From NCBI GenBank assembly GCA_019670725.1, contig AP024629.1, forward strand, positions 744,001-808,000: a stretch of 64,000 nt of DNA. Reading direction: 5' to 3'. Under the pieces are notes generated by a model. That model saw nothing but the letters and a program-made list of their open reading frames with translations. It was not told the origin of the DNA and made no database searches. Shown piece after piece: positions 17,961 to 27,636 of the stretch. The position numbers and the translations under genes were made by a program. This DNA comes from Alphaproteobacteria bacterium SO-S41. GTDB lineage: Bacteria > Pseudomonadota > Alphaproteobacteria > Micropepsales > Micropepsaceae. Every line of letters begins with the position of its first letter. The first letter of the stretch is position 1.

Positions 17961-18947
17961 TCAGCCGTTCAGGATCTTGGCCTTCAGGCGCTCGTATTCG
18001 GACGGCGAGAGAATGCCCTGATCGAGCAGCGCCTTGGCGTTTTCCAGCTGCTCCATGCCGGAGTCCGAAAACGCGCCGGCAGCGGCCAGGGGCTTGGCCG
18101 GTCCGGATGTTATGCCAAGCGCCTTCGCCTTAAGCCGTTCAAACTCTGACTTCGAAATCGCGCCCTGGTCGAACAGCGCCTTCGCGCTTTCCAGATTCTC
18201 CATCGCCGAATCCGTCAGGCCGGTCACCAGCGCCGGGGCGGACGGGGTTTGACTGCGCCGTGCGACAGCAATGACGACGATCAGGAAAACCAGAGCCGCG
18301 ACGCCACCGGCGATCAAAAGCGCGGTCTCGTTCTCCTTGATGAAATCCTCGGCGCCGCCGGCGTCCCTGCGCTTGGAGGAAGAAGAAGGACTTCCCGGCA
18401 CATGCGGCGTCACCCCCGAGGCAACCGAGGCCGCGGCCAGCACGACGGATTTGGGCACATAACCGTAGTTCGGCGAGTCGATCAGGACGACAGCATTGTC
18501 CTGCAGGAAAATGACTTCACGCTCCTGGCTGCCCGACCGGTGGTCCAGATAGTAGGCCGTCGGCCCAATTTCCGGATGGGCTTCGACGGTGGCGCTTGAT
18601 CGCGCGTTCGCCAGAAGATGGTCATAGACCTCGCGCGCCGAGCGCCAGCCGTTGAAGTGGCCGTCCGCGACCCCGCTGTCCGAGATATACATGATCTTGA
18701 GGAGCATCGTCCCGCTTGGCGTGGCGAGCTTGCGATCGCAGCTGACAAAGTCGCCCTCGCGGCCGTCTTCCGTGATGCCGGCCTCGCCGCCTGAAATGAC
18801 GAGACCCAGGCGGGCAAAGATCTTCAGCACATCCGCGGACGTGACGATCGCGCAGGGATCGCGGGTTTGCGCGCCAGCGGGCGCCGGCCCGAGCAACGCA
18901 AATCCCGCTAGGGCGAGAAAAAGCGCCCGCATGCTGAGTTGCCTCAT
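17961..18947 (-). CDS. Signal-peptide, single-span membrane protein with two SHOCT domains
   Basis: 328 residues. The ATG at 18947 has GGGGGG five bases upstream and starts a signal peptide (ALFLALAGFALLGPAPAGAQ). The exported domain (about 28-200) is cysteine-containing (DPCAIVTSADVLKIF, FVSCDRKLATPSG), reminiscent of periplasmic DUF3558-like folds but not assignable. One membrane span follows (ALLIAGGVAALVFLIVVIAVA, about 230-250). The C-terminus has two SHOCT units, each with SxMExLExAKALxDQGxxSxSEFERLKAKxLG. So the sensor-like part is outside and the SHOCT tail cytoplasmic. SHOCT units probably bind other proteins. It lies between two autotransporters but on the opposite strand. Confidence 0.75.
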   Translation of the reverse strand: MRQLSMRALFLALAGFALLGPAPAGAQTRDPCAIVTSADVLKIFARLGLVISGGEAGITEDGREGDFVSCDRKLATPSGTMLLKIMYISDSGVADGHFNGWRSAREVYDHLLANARSSATVEAHPEIGPTAYYLDHRSGSQEREVIFLQDNAVVLIDSPNYGYVPKSVVLAAASVASGVTPHVPGSPSSSSKRRDAGGAEDFIKENETALLIAGGVAALVFLIVVIAVARRSQTPSAPALVTGLTDSAMENLESAKALFDQGAISKSEFERLKAKALGITSGPAKPLAAAGAFSDSGMEQLENAKALLDQGILSPSEYERLKAKILNG

Positions 18948-19286
18948 CTGATCCCCCCAATGCACGGTAGCATCGGATAGGGAAAGCCAACGGACCGCAT
19001 CCCCCAAACGGGGATAAAGCCTGGGCGCGGCGGGTTTGGTTGTTCCTCGCCACCGCCTCTCTTTGCGGTTGTTGGGCGGCATTTTCCCGGCGTAGCTGCA
19101 CATTGGGTTGGAGTCGCACGCCCCAGTTGCATCCGCCACCACGCCGACACATCGCCGCACCCTGCAATCGCATCTTGCGGCGGGAAAGCGGTGACAGAAG
19201 ACTGGCACTGCGCACATTGCCAAGAAGAGGCCGGATTCAAGGCCGCAGAGCTGCGCGTTTGATCGGCTCACATTGGGGTGTGCAGA
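18948..19286. other. Divergent intergenic region
   Basis: 339 bp between the SHOCT protein (reverse) and the third autotransporter (forward). It must hold promoters for both. I see no strong sigma-70 match, hairpin or repeated element; open frames across it lack coding character. Confidence 0.5.
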
Positions 19287-22200
19287 ATGACCATCGGTAA
19301 CGCGCGCGTAGGCGCCAGCAGCGTCGAATTGGGCCGGCCTGAAAGGAACGCGCGTCCACGACCGGCCTTGCGCGCGGCCTGCCTGCTCGGTTCGGCGCTG
19401 ACCGCCTCGCTGGTGGGATGGGGGGCAGCCTACGGGTCCGCCTTCTATGCGCCCAGCGCCGCGCCCTTGCTTGGCAGCATCACCTTCAACCGGCTCGATC
19501 CGCTGGGGCCGGGCACGGAAATCATAACGGCCAATACGCCGGCCGCGACGGCTCTCTGGACGATGAGCCTTGTCCCCGATGATCCGTATGTCTTCCTGCC
19601 GTTGGGCAACACCGCCACCTTTCAGGGTTCGCCCGGCAACGGCAATTTCAGCATGCTCAACCGGTTGCTCGGGAATTCGGAGGCGATCCAGTTCAACGGC
19701 ACGATCATCAGCCGTATCAGCAGTGCCAATACGGCCGCGGGCGGAACTGTCGCGTTCTCGACGTTCAACAACAATCAGATGATTTTCGCGTCCAGCTTCG
19801 TCTTCGATGGCAACCGGCTGCGGCTTGAAAAGGACGAGGGGAGCGCCGCGCCTGATAACACGCGCGTGGATTGGAGCGGCAACTTCACCACGCGGGCCGG
19901 TGGTGGGGGGCTCTATCTCAAGGGTGTCAATTTCTTCGCGAGCGCCGGTTCGATCACCAAGGGCCCTGAAGCCCTCGCCACCACGTTTCTCGATCTGGAG
20001 GACTCCTTCTTCAGCCTTGGCGGCGCGACCCTAGGGCTCGACTCCGTTCAGCTGTCGGACAGTGTATTCGCGTTCAATTCCCTTTCCGCAGCACCAGCGC
20101 GCACGCTGACGCAGGATTTCACGCTGGCCGGCTCGTACGGCTCTTTCTATGTCGGAGCGAACCGGACGCTCACACTGGCGGGCAATATCAGCGGATCGAG
20201 CGCAACGGTTGCACTCGTCAAGGACGATCAAGGAACGCTCGTCCTCAGCGGCAACAACAGTTATTTTGGCCCGACCTACGTCTATAACGGCACGCTGCGC
20301 ATCGCCAGCAACACTGCGATGTTCCTGACGAGCGCGCTCAATCTGTCCTTCGCGCCCGCCACCGTCGAGATCGCCGCTAACGCCGGCACCGGCGAACTCT
20401 CCGGCGTCGCTGGCACCACGCTCAACCTGATCAGCGGCAGCCTGGTCACCGGCGGTGCCAACACCAGCTCCACCTTCGCGGGCGCCGTAACCGGCGCGGG
20501 CGGTCTCTACAAGGTCGGTGTCGGCACCCTCACCCTCTCCGGCAACAACAATGCGTATAGCGGCCTTCTCTTCATCCAGACCGGAGCGGTGTCGGCGCAA
20601 GGCGGCAATGCGATCGGCGACACGAGCGCGGTCAATATCGGCGCCAGCGGCACGCTGAACATCATCAATACCGCTGAGACGATCGGCTCGCTGACCGGCA
20701 GCGGCACGCTCAATTTCTCGCTCACCACGCTCACTGTTGGAGCCGCCAATACCTCCTCGAACTTCTCGGGCCAGTTGACCGGTCCGTTCGGCGTCCTGAA
20801 CAAGGTGGGTATCGGCACGCTCACTTTGTCGGGCCTCACGTCCTATCTTGGCGCGAGTATCCAGGGCGGTACATTGCGGGTCGAGAACGGCACGCAGGCC
20901 GCCGGCGGTGGCGCCTCGGTCAGTGTCGCGTCCGGCGCGACGCTCGAATTCGGTGCCGGCAGTGGAACGCAAAACGGCGCGCTGTTCATCAACGGCACCG
21001 GGGTCAACGGCGGCGGGGCCGGCGCACTGCGCAACGTCGCAGGCGCCACCACATTGTCCGGCGCTATCACCCTGAATGGGGATAGTTCGATCACGTCCGC
21101 ATTTGCGGCGCAGCTGACGCTGAACGGCAATGTGACCGGCAACAATCATGCCCTGACTTTGGGCGGGCCGGGCCTTATGACCGTCACCAGTGACCTGTCG
21201 GGCGTCACCTCGCTCACGAAGGAAGGCACCGGTACCGTCAACCTTTCCGGCGACAATAGGTCGACCCCGGCGATCGTTGTGAACGCGGGCATTCTCAATC
21301 TCGCCTCCGCCCTTGCCACGAGCGGCACGACGGCGCTGACGATCAATAGCGGCGGGCGCGTCGGCGTGACCGCCTTTGCAGCCGCAACCATCGGCTCGCT
21401 CGCCGGGGCCGGCGATTTCAGCATTTCGTCGCCTGCCTTCAGCCTGACCCTCGGCGGCAATAATGCGTCCACGACCTTCTCAGGCGTGCTCGCCGGCATC
21501 GCCGGCACGTTCATCAACAAGATCGGCACCGGCACGCTGACGCTGGGTGGGTCAAACACGACCAGCGGCAACTTCCTTGGCACGATGAATGTGCTTACCG
21601 GCCGTCTCGTCATCGACGGCAATTTCGGCGACACCGTCAACAAGACAGCGCAGTTGAACGTCTTTGACGCGTCGTTGGGCGGCGCGGGCACGTTCTTCGG
21701 CAATGTCGCCTTCTCCGGCGGCAGGCTGGCCGCCGGCGACAGTCCGGGCACGCTGACCATCGCCGGCAACCTGGCGCTGAGCGCCGTGACGAACCTCGAT
21801 TTCGAGCTCGGCGAGGCGGGCGTTGTTGGCGGGGCGAACAATGATCTCGTCATCGTCGGCGGCAATCTCACCCTCGACGGCACGTTGAACACGATCGCTG
21901 CGGGCGCGGGCTATGGTCCCGGCTATTATCGCCTCTTCAACTATGGCGGCACGCTCACCGATAACGGCCTCAACATCGGCACCATCTCCGGTGGCTATGC
22001 GGCCTCGGTGCTGACCAATATCGCGGGCCAGGTGAATCTGCTGCTCGGCACGCAGAACGTCCTCTACTGGGACGGCACCGACATGACCGGCGCCAGCACT
22101 GCGACGACGGGCAATGGCGGCGCGGGCGTCTGGAACAGCGCCAACACGAACTGGACCGCGCCTGCGGGCTACGCGATCAACGCGCCGTGGAATGCGCAGG

Positions 22201-25200
22201 TCGGCGTCTTCGCCGGCGCGGCGGGCGGCACGGTCACCGTGCAGGGCACACAGGTCTTCCAAGAACTGCGCTTCGAGACCAACGGCTACACGCTCAGCCC
22301 CGCGGACGGCAGCGCGCGGCTGGGCACCACCGGCGGCTTCTCGCTCGTCGATGTCGGGACCGGCATCACCGCCAATATCGGCACGATCATTCAGGGCGCG
22401 GGCGGCCTTACCAAGACCGGCGCCGGCAATCTCATCCTCACCGGCGCCAACACCTATGGCGGCACGACGACCATCGCAGGCGGCACTCTTACCGGCGATA
22501 CCGTCAGCCTGCACGGCAACATCACCAACGCCGCCAGCCTGGTGTTCAATCAGGCGAGCGCCGGCACCTTTGCCGGCCTCATCACCGGCAATGGCAGCGT
22601 CACCAAGACGGGCGCGGGCAACCTCACCCTGACCGGAACCAACACCTATCTCGGCGGCACGACGGTCGCCGCCGGCACGCTGACGGGCAACACGCTCAGC
22701 CTGCAGGGCAACATCCTCAACAATGCCGCGCTCGTGTTCGACCAGGCGGCGGGCGGTACGTATAACGGCGTCATTTCAGGTACGGGCAGCCTTCTCAAAC
22801 TCGGCGCGGGCAATCTCACCCTCACCGGCGCCAATACCTATAGCGGCGGCACGACGATCGCGGGCGGTATCTTGTTCGGCACCACGACCAGCCTGCAGGG
22901 CAACTTCGTGAGCAATGGCGGCCTGGTCTTCAACCAGGCGACCAACGGGACGTTCTCGGGCGCCATTTCGGGCACGAGCACCGTGGCCAAGATGGGAACC
23001 GGCGAGGTGACGTTCAGCGGCGTCAACACCTATACAGGCCGTACCTCGATCCTTCAGGGCACGCTCACCGTCACGGGTGGGGCAGCCCTGTCCGACGTCG
23101 GCCAGGTCAGCGTCATCTCAGGGGCCACCTTCAATGTCGCCGCATCCGAAGCCATCGGCTCGCTTGACGGGACGGGCGGCAGCTTCGTGACGCTCGCCGG
23201 CGCCACGCTGACGGCCGGTGGCGACAACACCTCCACGACCTATGCCGGCAAGATCAGCGGAACGGGCAACCTCACCAAGATCGGCACGGGGACCTTCACG
23301 CTCAGCGATTTCAATACGTTCACCGGCACGACGACGGTCAACGCCGGCGTGCTTGCGGTCACGAGTTCCGGCGCCCTTTCCGGCGCAGTTGTGAACAACG
23401 CTTCGCTTCAGAACGCTGGCTTGCTGAATGGCGGCGTGACCAATGCCGGCACGCTCACCAGCACCGGGATCATCTCCGGCGGTTTCACCAATAGCGGCAG
23501 CGCCTCGATCAAGGGTTTGCTAATCGGGGCCGTCAACAATCTCGCCGGCACGATCACCTTCACCGGCGACGTCTTCGGCATCGGGTTGGTCACGCAGTCC
23601 GCCGGCGCCACGATCGACCTCGGCGCCTTCACCGGCGTGTTCGGCGGGCTCGCCGGCGACGGCAGCGTCAAGGGCACCAACAGCCTCATCGTCGGCGATC
23701 TGAACATCGACACGACGTACGCCGGCACGTTGTCCGGTTCCGGGTTACTCCTGAAGGTCGGAACGGGGTCGCTCACTCTCACCGGCGCGACCACCATCGC
23801 CGGCGGCATATCGGTCGCGGCGGGCACGCTGCGCATCACCGCCACGGGGTCGAACACGGGCCAAGCCGAGAACAGCGCGACCTTCATCAATGACGGCGCA
23901 ATTGGCGGCAACGTCTTCAACTATGCCGGGGGCAGCTTCAATAATGCCGGCACGATCGGTGGCGCCGTCACCAACTATAACGGCGCTGCCTTTGCCAATA
24001 GCGGCACGATCAGCGGCATCGCCTACAACGAAGCGGGCGCTATCCTCACCAACACCGGAACCGCCGCCGGCGGGGTCAACAATGCCGGCACGTTCACCAG
24101 CACCGGCATCATCAATACCGGCTTCGTGAACACCGGCACGGCCAGCCTGCGCGGTCAGTTGAACGGCTTCATCGTGAACAATCCCGGCGCCATCACCCTG
24201 ACGGGTACGCTGACGGGCGTGACGTCGCTCAACCAGGTGGCGGGCTCCAGCTTCAACATGGCCGGTTTCAGCTTCACCGTCGGTGACCTCTCCGGAGCCG
24301 GCACGATCGCGACCGGCGGGACGGCGGCGACGGCGCTGACGGTGAACGGCGGCACAATCACCGTCTTCTCCGGCGTCATTTCGGGCGCGGGCAGTCTGGT
24401 GAAGTCCGGTACGGGCGTCCTCATTCTCACCGGCGCGAACACCTATGCGGGCGGCACGACCGTCTCGAACGGCGCCGTGCTGCAGATCGGCAATGCCGGC
24501 ACGACCGGCTCGATTGCCGGCGCCGTGACGGTGACCGGCACCGGGCTGCTTGCAATCAATCGCACGGATGCGGTGACGCTCTCGAACGTGATTTCCGGCA
24601 CGGGGATTTTTGCTCAGACCGGCACCGGCACGACGACGCTAACCGGGCTCAATACCTATACCGGCGGGACTGTCGTCACGGCCGGCCGCCTGCGCGGTGA
24701 TATTCTATCGCTGCGCGGCGACATCCTGATCAACGGTGGCGTGGCGGAGTTCGCGCAGGCGACGGCGGGCATCTATAGCGGCCGTCTCGGCGGTGCGGGC
24801 GCCCTTGAGAAGACCGGCGCGGGCCTGCTGACCTTCACCGGCGACAATTCCAACTTCACCGGTGCGACGCGGCTTCTGGCCGGCGAGTTGCGGGTCAATT
24901 CCTCGCTCGCCCGCTCGACCGTTACCGCGGCCAGCGGCACAACGCTGTCCGGCACCGGCACGCTCGGCGGCCTCGTTGCGCAGAGCGGCAGCACGGTCGC
25001 GCCGGGCAGCGACGGCGTGGGCATGCTCACCGTCGCCGGCAATATGCAGTTCCTCGCGGGCTCCATCTACGCCGCGCAGATCCAGGCGAGCGCCGCGGAC
25101 CTGCTGGGCGCGACCGGCACCGCCCAACTCGCCGGCACGCTGGCGCTCACGCCCGTCAGCGGGCCCTATCTCTTCAATTCGACCTACACAGTGCTCCAGG

Positions 25201-26420
25201 CGAATGGCGGACGCAGCGGCACGTTCGGCACGGTCACCGGCCTTGGCGGCTTCGGCCAGGCCTTCGCCGCGCAGGTCGTCTACACCGCGACCGGCGTGCA
25301 GGTGCTGCTGACGCCCAACCAGCTCCTCACCATCGTCGGCACGGGCGCCGGCACCGCCAACGAGCGCAGCACGCTCGGCCGTATCGATGCGGCGGTGCTC
25401 GCGGGCTACAACCCGCAGCCCCTCGCCGCGCTCTACAGCCTGACCCCCGCCGCGATGCTCAGCGCCGCCGATCAGCTCTCGGGCGAAATCTACGCGACCA
25501 CGACCGCCGTGGCGCTGGAGAACGATCGGCTGCTGCGCGAAGCGGTGATCGGGCGCCTCATCACGGCCGAGGGCGAAGGCTACGGCATGTGGGGCCAGGC
25601 GTTCGGCTCGTGGGGCAGCGGCGACAGCGACGGCAATGCCGCCGCCTATGACCGCGACTTCAGCGGCTTCATCGGCGGCGTCGATTTCGCGGGGCGCTCG
25701 GACGGGCTCGCATGGCGCGTCGGCATCACCGGCCATTACGGCACCAGCGATGTGGACATCGATACGCTCGGCAGCTCCAGCGAAATCGAGCGTACCGGCA
25801 TTGGCCTCTATCTCGGCCTCGCAGAAGACAATCTCAGCCTGCGGGTGGGCGGCAGCTATTCCGCGCTCAGCCTCGATGCCAATCGCACCATCGCCTTCAC
25901 CGGATTCTCCGACCGCGTGACGGCGACGACCGACGGCGATGCGCTGCAGGTCTTCGCCGATATCGGCTACCGGTTCGAGATCGGCGCGGCCACGTCGCTG
26001 GAACCTTTCATCCAGCTCAACGCCGCGCGCGTCTCGTTCGACGCCTTCGGCGAACAGGGCGGCGCCGCCAAGCTGCGGGTCGGTGAACAGGAGAACACCC
26101 TGCTCACCGCGACTTTCGGCCTGCGCGGCGAGACGGTCGTCGAGCTCGGCGGCGGCACGACACTGCGCCTTGGCGGCACTCTCGCCGCCCGCACGCTCTC
26201 CGGCGACCGGTCGATCGTCCTGCCCATCGCGCTCGATGCGGCGCCGAACCAGGCACTCGCCATCCGCGCGGCGGAACTCGACAGCACCGCCTTTGTCGGC
26301 GCGCTCGATGCGACGTTCGACATCGGCGAGGCGTCGAGCGTGACCATCGGCTATTCGGGTCTCTTCTCCGGCGGCATCGACGACCACGCCGCGCGCCTCA
26401 CGGCGTCCTTCCGCTTCTAG
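19287..26420 (+). CDS. Very large PATR-repeat autotransporter
   Basis: 2377 residues from the ATG at 19287 (a GTG three codons earlier is possible). The N-terminus [23 protein letters not shown] is the likely signal sequence. The passenger (about 60-2030) consists of PATR units ([26 protein letters not shown]), three of them in a near-perfect 192-bp tandem, then a stretch of [16 protein letters not shown]-type units at about 23380-24200. The barrel begins about residue 2095 ([16 protein letters not shown]) and ends with LTASFRF. It resembles the 12203 autotransporter in module content, so the two likely share ancestry. Surface adhesion or aggregation is a reasonable guess only. Confidence 0.92.
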   Translation: MTIGNARVGASSVELGRPERNARPRPALRAACLLGSALTASLVGWGAAYGSAFYAPSAAPLLGSITFNRLDPLGPGTEIITANTPAATALWTMSLVPDDPYVFLPLGNTATFQGSPGNGNFSMLNRLLGNSEAIQFNGTIISRISSANTAAGGTVAFSTFNNNQMIFASSFVFDGNRLRLEKDEGSAAPDNTRVDWSGNFTTRAGGGGLYLKGVNFFASAGSITKGPEALATTFLDLEDSFFSLGGATLGLDSVQLSDSVFAFNSLSAAPARTLTQDFTLAGSYGSFYVGANRTLTLAGNISGSSATVALVKDDQGTLVLSGNNSYFGPTYVYNGTLRIASNTAMFLTSALNLSFAPATVEIAANAGTGELSGVAGTTLNLISGSLVTGGANTSSTFAGAVTGAGGLYKVGVGTLTLSGNNNAYSGLLFIQTGAVSAQGGNAIGDTSAVNIGASGTLNIINTAETIGSLTGSGTLNFSLTTLTVGAANTSSNFSGQLTGPFGVLNKVGIGTLTLSGLTSYLGASIQGGTLRVENGTQAAGGGASVSVASGATLEFGAGSGTQNGALFINGTGVNGGGAGALRNVAGATTLSGAITLNGDSSITSAFAAQLTLNGNVTGNNHALTLGGPGLMTVTSDLSGVTSLTKEGTGTVNLSGDNRSTPAIVVNAGILNLASALATSGTTALTINSGGRVGVTAFAAATIGSLAGAGDFSISSPAFSLTLGGNNASTTFSGVLAGIAGTFINKIGTGTLTLGGSNTTSGNFLGTMNVLTGRLVIDGNFGDTVNKTAQLNVFDASLGGAGTFFGNVAFSGGRLAAGDSPGTLTIAGNLALSAVTNLDFELGEAGVVGGANNDLVIVGGNLTLDGTLNTIAAGAGYGPGYYRLFNYGGTLTDNGLNIGTISGGYAASVLTNIAGQVNLLLGTQNVLYWDGTDMTGASTATTGNGGAGVWNSANTNWTAPAGYAINAPWNAQVGVFAGAAGGTVTVQGTQVFQELRFETNGYTLSPADGSARLGTTGGFSLVDVGTGITANIGTIIQGAGGLTKTGAGNLILTGANTYGGTTTIAGGTLTGDTVSLHGNITNAASLVFNQASAGTFAGLITGNGSVTKTGAGNLTLTGTNTYLGGTTVAAGTLTGNTLSLQGNILNNAALVFDQAAGGTYNGVISGTGSLLKLGAGNLTLTGANTYSGGTTIAGGILFGTTTSLQGNFVSNGGLVFNQATNGTFSGAISGTSTVAKMGTGEVTFSGVNTYTGRTSILQGTLTVTGGAALSDVGQVSVISGATFNVAASEAIGSLDGTGGSFVTLAGATLTAGGDNTSTTYAGKISGTGNLTKIGTGTFTLSDFNTFTGTTTVNAGVLAVTSSGALSGAVVNNASLQNAGLLNGGVTNAGTLTSTGIISGGFTNSGSASIKGLLIGAVNNLAGTITFTGDVFGIGLVTQSAGATIDLGAFTGVFGGLAGDGSVKGTNSLIVGDLNIDTTYAGTLSGSGLLLKVGTGSLTLTGATTIAGGISVAAGTLRITATGSNTGQAENSATFINDGAIGGNVFNYAGGSFNNAGTIGGAVTNYNGAAFANSGTISGIAYNEAGAILTNTGTAAGGVNNAGTFTSTGIINTGFVNTGTASLRGQLNGFIVNNPGAITLTGTLTGVTSLNQVAGSSFNMAGFSFTVGDLSGAGTIATGGTAATALTVNGGTITVFSGVISGAGSLVKSGTGVLILTGANTYAGGTTVSNGAVLQIGNAGTTGSIAGAVTVTGTGLLAINRTDAVTLSNVISGTGIFAQTGTGTTTLTGLNTYTGGTVVTAGRLRGDILSLRGDILINGGVAEFAQATAGIYSGRLGGAGALEKTGAGLLTFTGDNSNFTGATRLLAGELRVNSSLARSTVTAASGTTLSGTGTLGGLVAQSGSTVAPGSDGVGMLTVAGNMQFLAGSIYAAQIQASAADLLGATGTAQLAGTLALTPVSGPYLFNSTYTVLQANGGRSGTFGTVTGLGGFGQAFAAQVVYTATGVQVLLTPNQLLTIVGTGAGTANERSTLGRIDAAVLAGYNPQPLAALYSLTPAAMLSAADQLSGEIYATTTAVALENDRLLREAVIGRLITAEGEGYGMWGQAFGSWGSGDSDGNAAAYDRDFSGFIGGVDFAGRSDGLAWRVGITGHYGTSDVDIDTLGSSSEIERTGIGLYLGLAEDNLSLRVGGSYSALSLDANRTIAFTGFSDRVTATTDGDALQVFADIGYRFEIGAATSLEPFIQLNAARVSFDAFGEQGGAAKLRVGEQENTLLTATFGLRGETVVELGGGTTLRLGGTLAARTLSGDRSIVLPIALDAAPNQALAIRAAELDSTAFVGALDATFDIGEASSVTIGYSGLFSGGIDDHAARLTASFRF
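22411..22995 (+). repeat. 192-bp tandem repeats encoding PATR units
   Basis: Three consecutive 64-codon units, each running from [15 protein letters not shown] through [16 protein letters not shown] and LVFNQA to SGTGS. The DNA is similar enough (runs such as ggcgcgggcaacctcaccct) for slippage or recombination to change copy number. Confidence 0.8.
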
Positions 26421-26455
26421 GAAGGACGCAGCGCCATCCGCATGCGATCGCGCCG

Positions 26456-26998
26456 TTAGGCGGCGCTCGCCTTGCGGCCGAGGATCGCGTCGACATCCGT
26501 CTGGGTGATGCCGCCATTGGGCAGCGGCGGACCCTGAAGCAGCACGTCGTCGACGAGATCAAGCGCCATATCTTCCGTCTCGCCGCCGAAGCGTTCGCCG
26601 AGCGCGGCTTCGAGCCCGGCGAGGCGCTTCTCGATCGTCACCAGCATCGTCGAGACCTTGGTGATGCGCTGGCCCGTCAGGTCCTGGAAGGCGCAGGCCT
26701 CGATGATCTCGATGCAGGCCTCCGAGACGCGGGCGCGATACGACTCCGGCGTTTCGCCCGCCTTGTCCTCAAGGCAGGATTCGGCGCGTTGCATGATGAT
26801 GTCGGCGGCGCTTTCGGTGCCGGCGACGACGGCCATCATCTGCTGCTGCGCCTGCGCCATGCGCGAGCCGCCCAGCGCCGCCGGCGCGAACTCCTCGATG
26901 GCCTTGCGGGTGCGGCGAATATAGGCGACGAGGTGCCCGCGCTGCGCGGTGATGCGATCGAGCGCGCTCCGCAGCTCCTCCGCCGACGCGCCGCTCAT
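26456..26998 (-). CDS. cheZ: CheZ-type CheY-P phosphatase
   Basis: 180 residues. The central helix contains CAFQDLTGQRITKV; D106 and Q110 match the Asp and Gln that CheZ inserts into the CheY active site. The C-terminal ITQTDVDAILG resembles the short CheY-binding tail of CheZ. It would dephosphorylate CheY-P and shorten the motor signal. The start overlaps the cheY stop by 4 bp (ATGA), so the two are translationally coupled. Most alphaproteobacterial chemotaxis systems use a second CheY as phosphate sink rather than CheZ, so this is a useful local feature. Confidence 0.88.
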   Translation of the reverse strand: MSGASAEELRSALDRITAQRGHLVAYIRRTRKAIEEFAPAALGGSRMAQAQQQMMAVVAGTESAADIIMQRAESCLEDKAGETPESYRARVSEACIEIIEACAFQDLTGQRITKVSTMLVTIEKRLAGLEAALGERFGGETEDMALDLVDDVLLQGPPLPNGGITQTDVDAILGRKASAA

Positions 26999-27384
26999 GG
27001 CAGCGCTCCCAGCACCGCCGACAGTTTGGTCTTCAGCACATTCAGGTTGAACGGCTTGATGATGTAGTTGTTGACGCCCGCGCCCTTGGCGACCACGACA
27101 TTCTCGGTCTTCGCCTCGGCGGTCACCATCACGAACGGCGTGTTCTTGGTCTTCTCGTCGGCGCGTACGCGCTTCAGGAGATCAAGCCCCGTCACCGGCT
27201 GCATGTTCCAGTCCGACATGATCAGCCCGTATTTCTTGTCGCGGATCATCGCCGTCGCGGTGTCGCCGTCCATCGCCTCGTCGATATTCTTGAAGCCGAG
27301 CTGGATCAGCAGATTGCGGACGATCCGCAGCATGGTCTTGTAGTCGTCCACCACCAGGACAGGCATATCCATATCGACGGCCAT
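26995..27384 (-). CDS. cheY: CheY single-domain response regulator
   Basis: 129 residues, one receiver domain. The acidic pair is D13/D14, the phosphoacceptor is D58 (YGLIMSDWNM), the switch Thr is T88 (FVMVTAE) and the conserved Lys is K110 (YIIKPFNL). CheA would phosphorylate it, the phosphorylated form would bind the flagellar switch, and the coupled CheZ would reset it. It is transcribed away from cheA from a shared AT-rich region. No flagellar genes are in this window. Confidence 0.95.
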   Translation of the reverse strand: MAVDMDMPVLVVDDYKTMLRIVRNLLIQLGFKNIDEAMDGDTATAMIRDKKYGLIMSDWNMQPVTGLDLLKRVRADEKTKNTPFVMVTAEAKTENVVVAKGAGVNNYIIKPFNLNVLKTKLSAVLGALP

Positions 27385-27465
27385 CTTTTCCCCGCTTGAA
27401 CCGTGAGCGGCCAGACTGGCGCGGAAAAGCTAATATCCCGTAATCGAGACTCGAAGACACAAGCA

Positions 27466-27480
27466 TACATAAAATATGTA
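27466..27480. promoter_or_regulatory. TAYRTA-WWW-TAYRTA palindrome, copy 3, in the cheY/cheA divergent promoter
   Basis: TACATA (27466-27471), AAA, TATGTA (27475-27480): a perfect palindrome. A third, one-mismatch half-site CACGTA (27484-27489) continues the 9-bp phasing and an isolated TACGTA lies at 27504-27509. This array sits 82-125 bp from the cheY start and 128-171 bp from the cheA start, in the only AT-rich part of the 252-bp divergent region. Confidence 0.6.
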
Positions 27481-27636
27481 ATTCACGTATTCCTATTCTC
27501 TATTACGTAGATTTGACTATTTCAACTACAGAATCGAATTATATTCATCTCATCCAGTCCTATTGGCGATTCATTAAGCACCTCTGGCGAGTCTGATTCA
27601 TTCGCCGGGGGATCGGCGGCAGATGGGGACTGCGCG

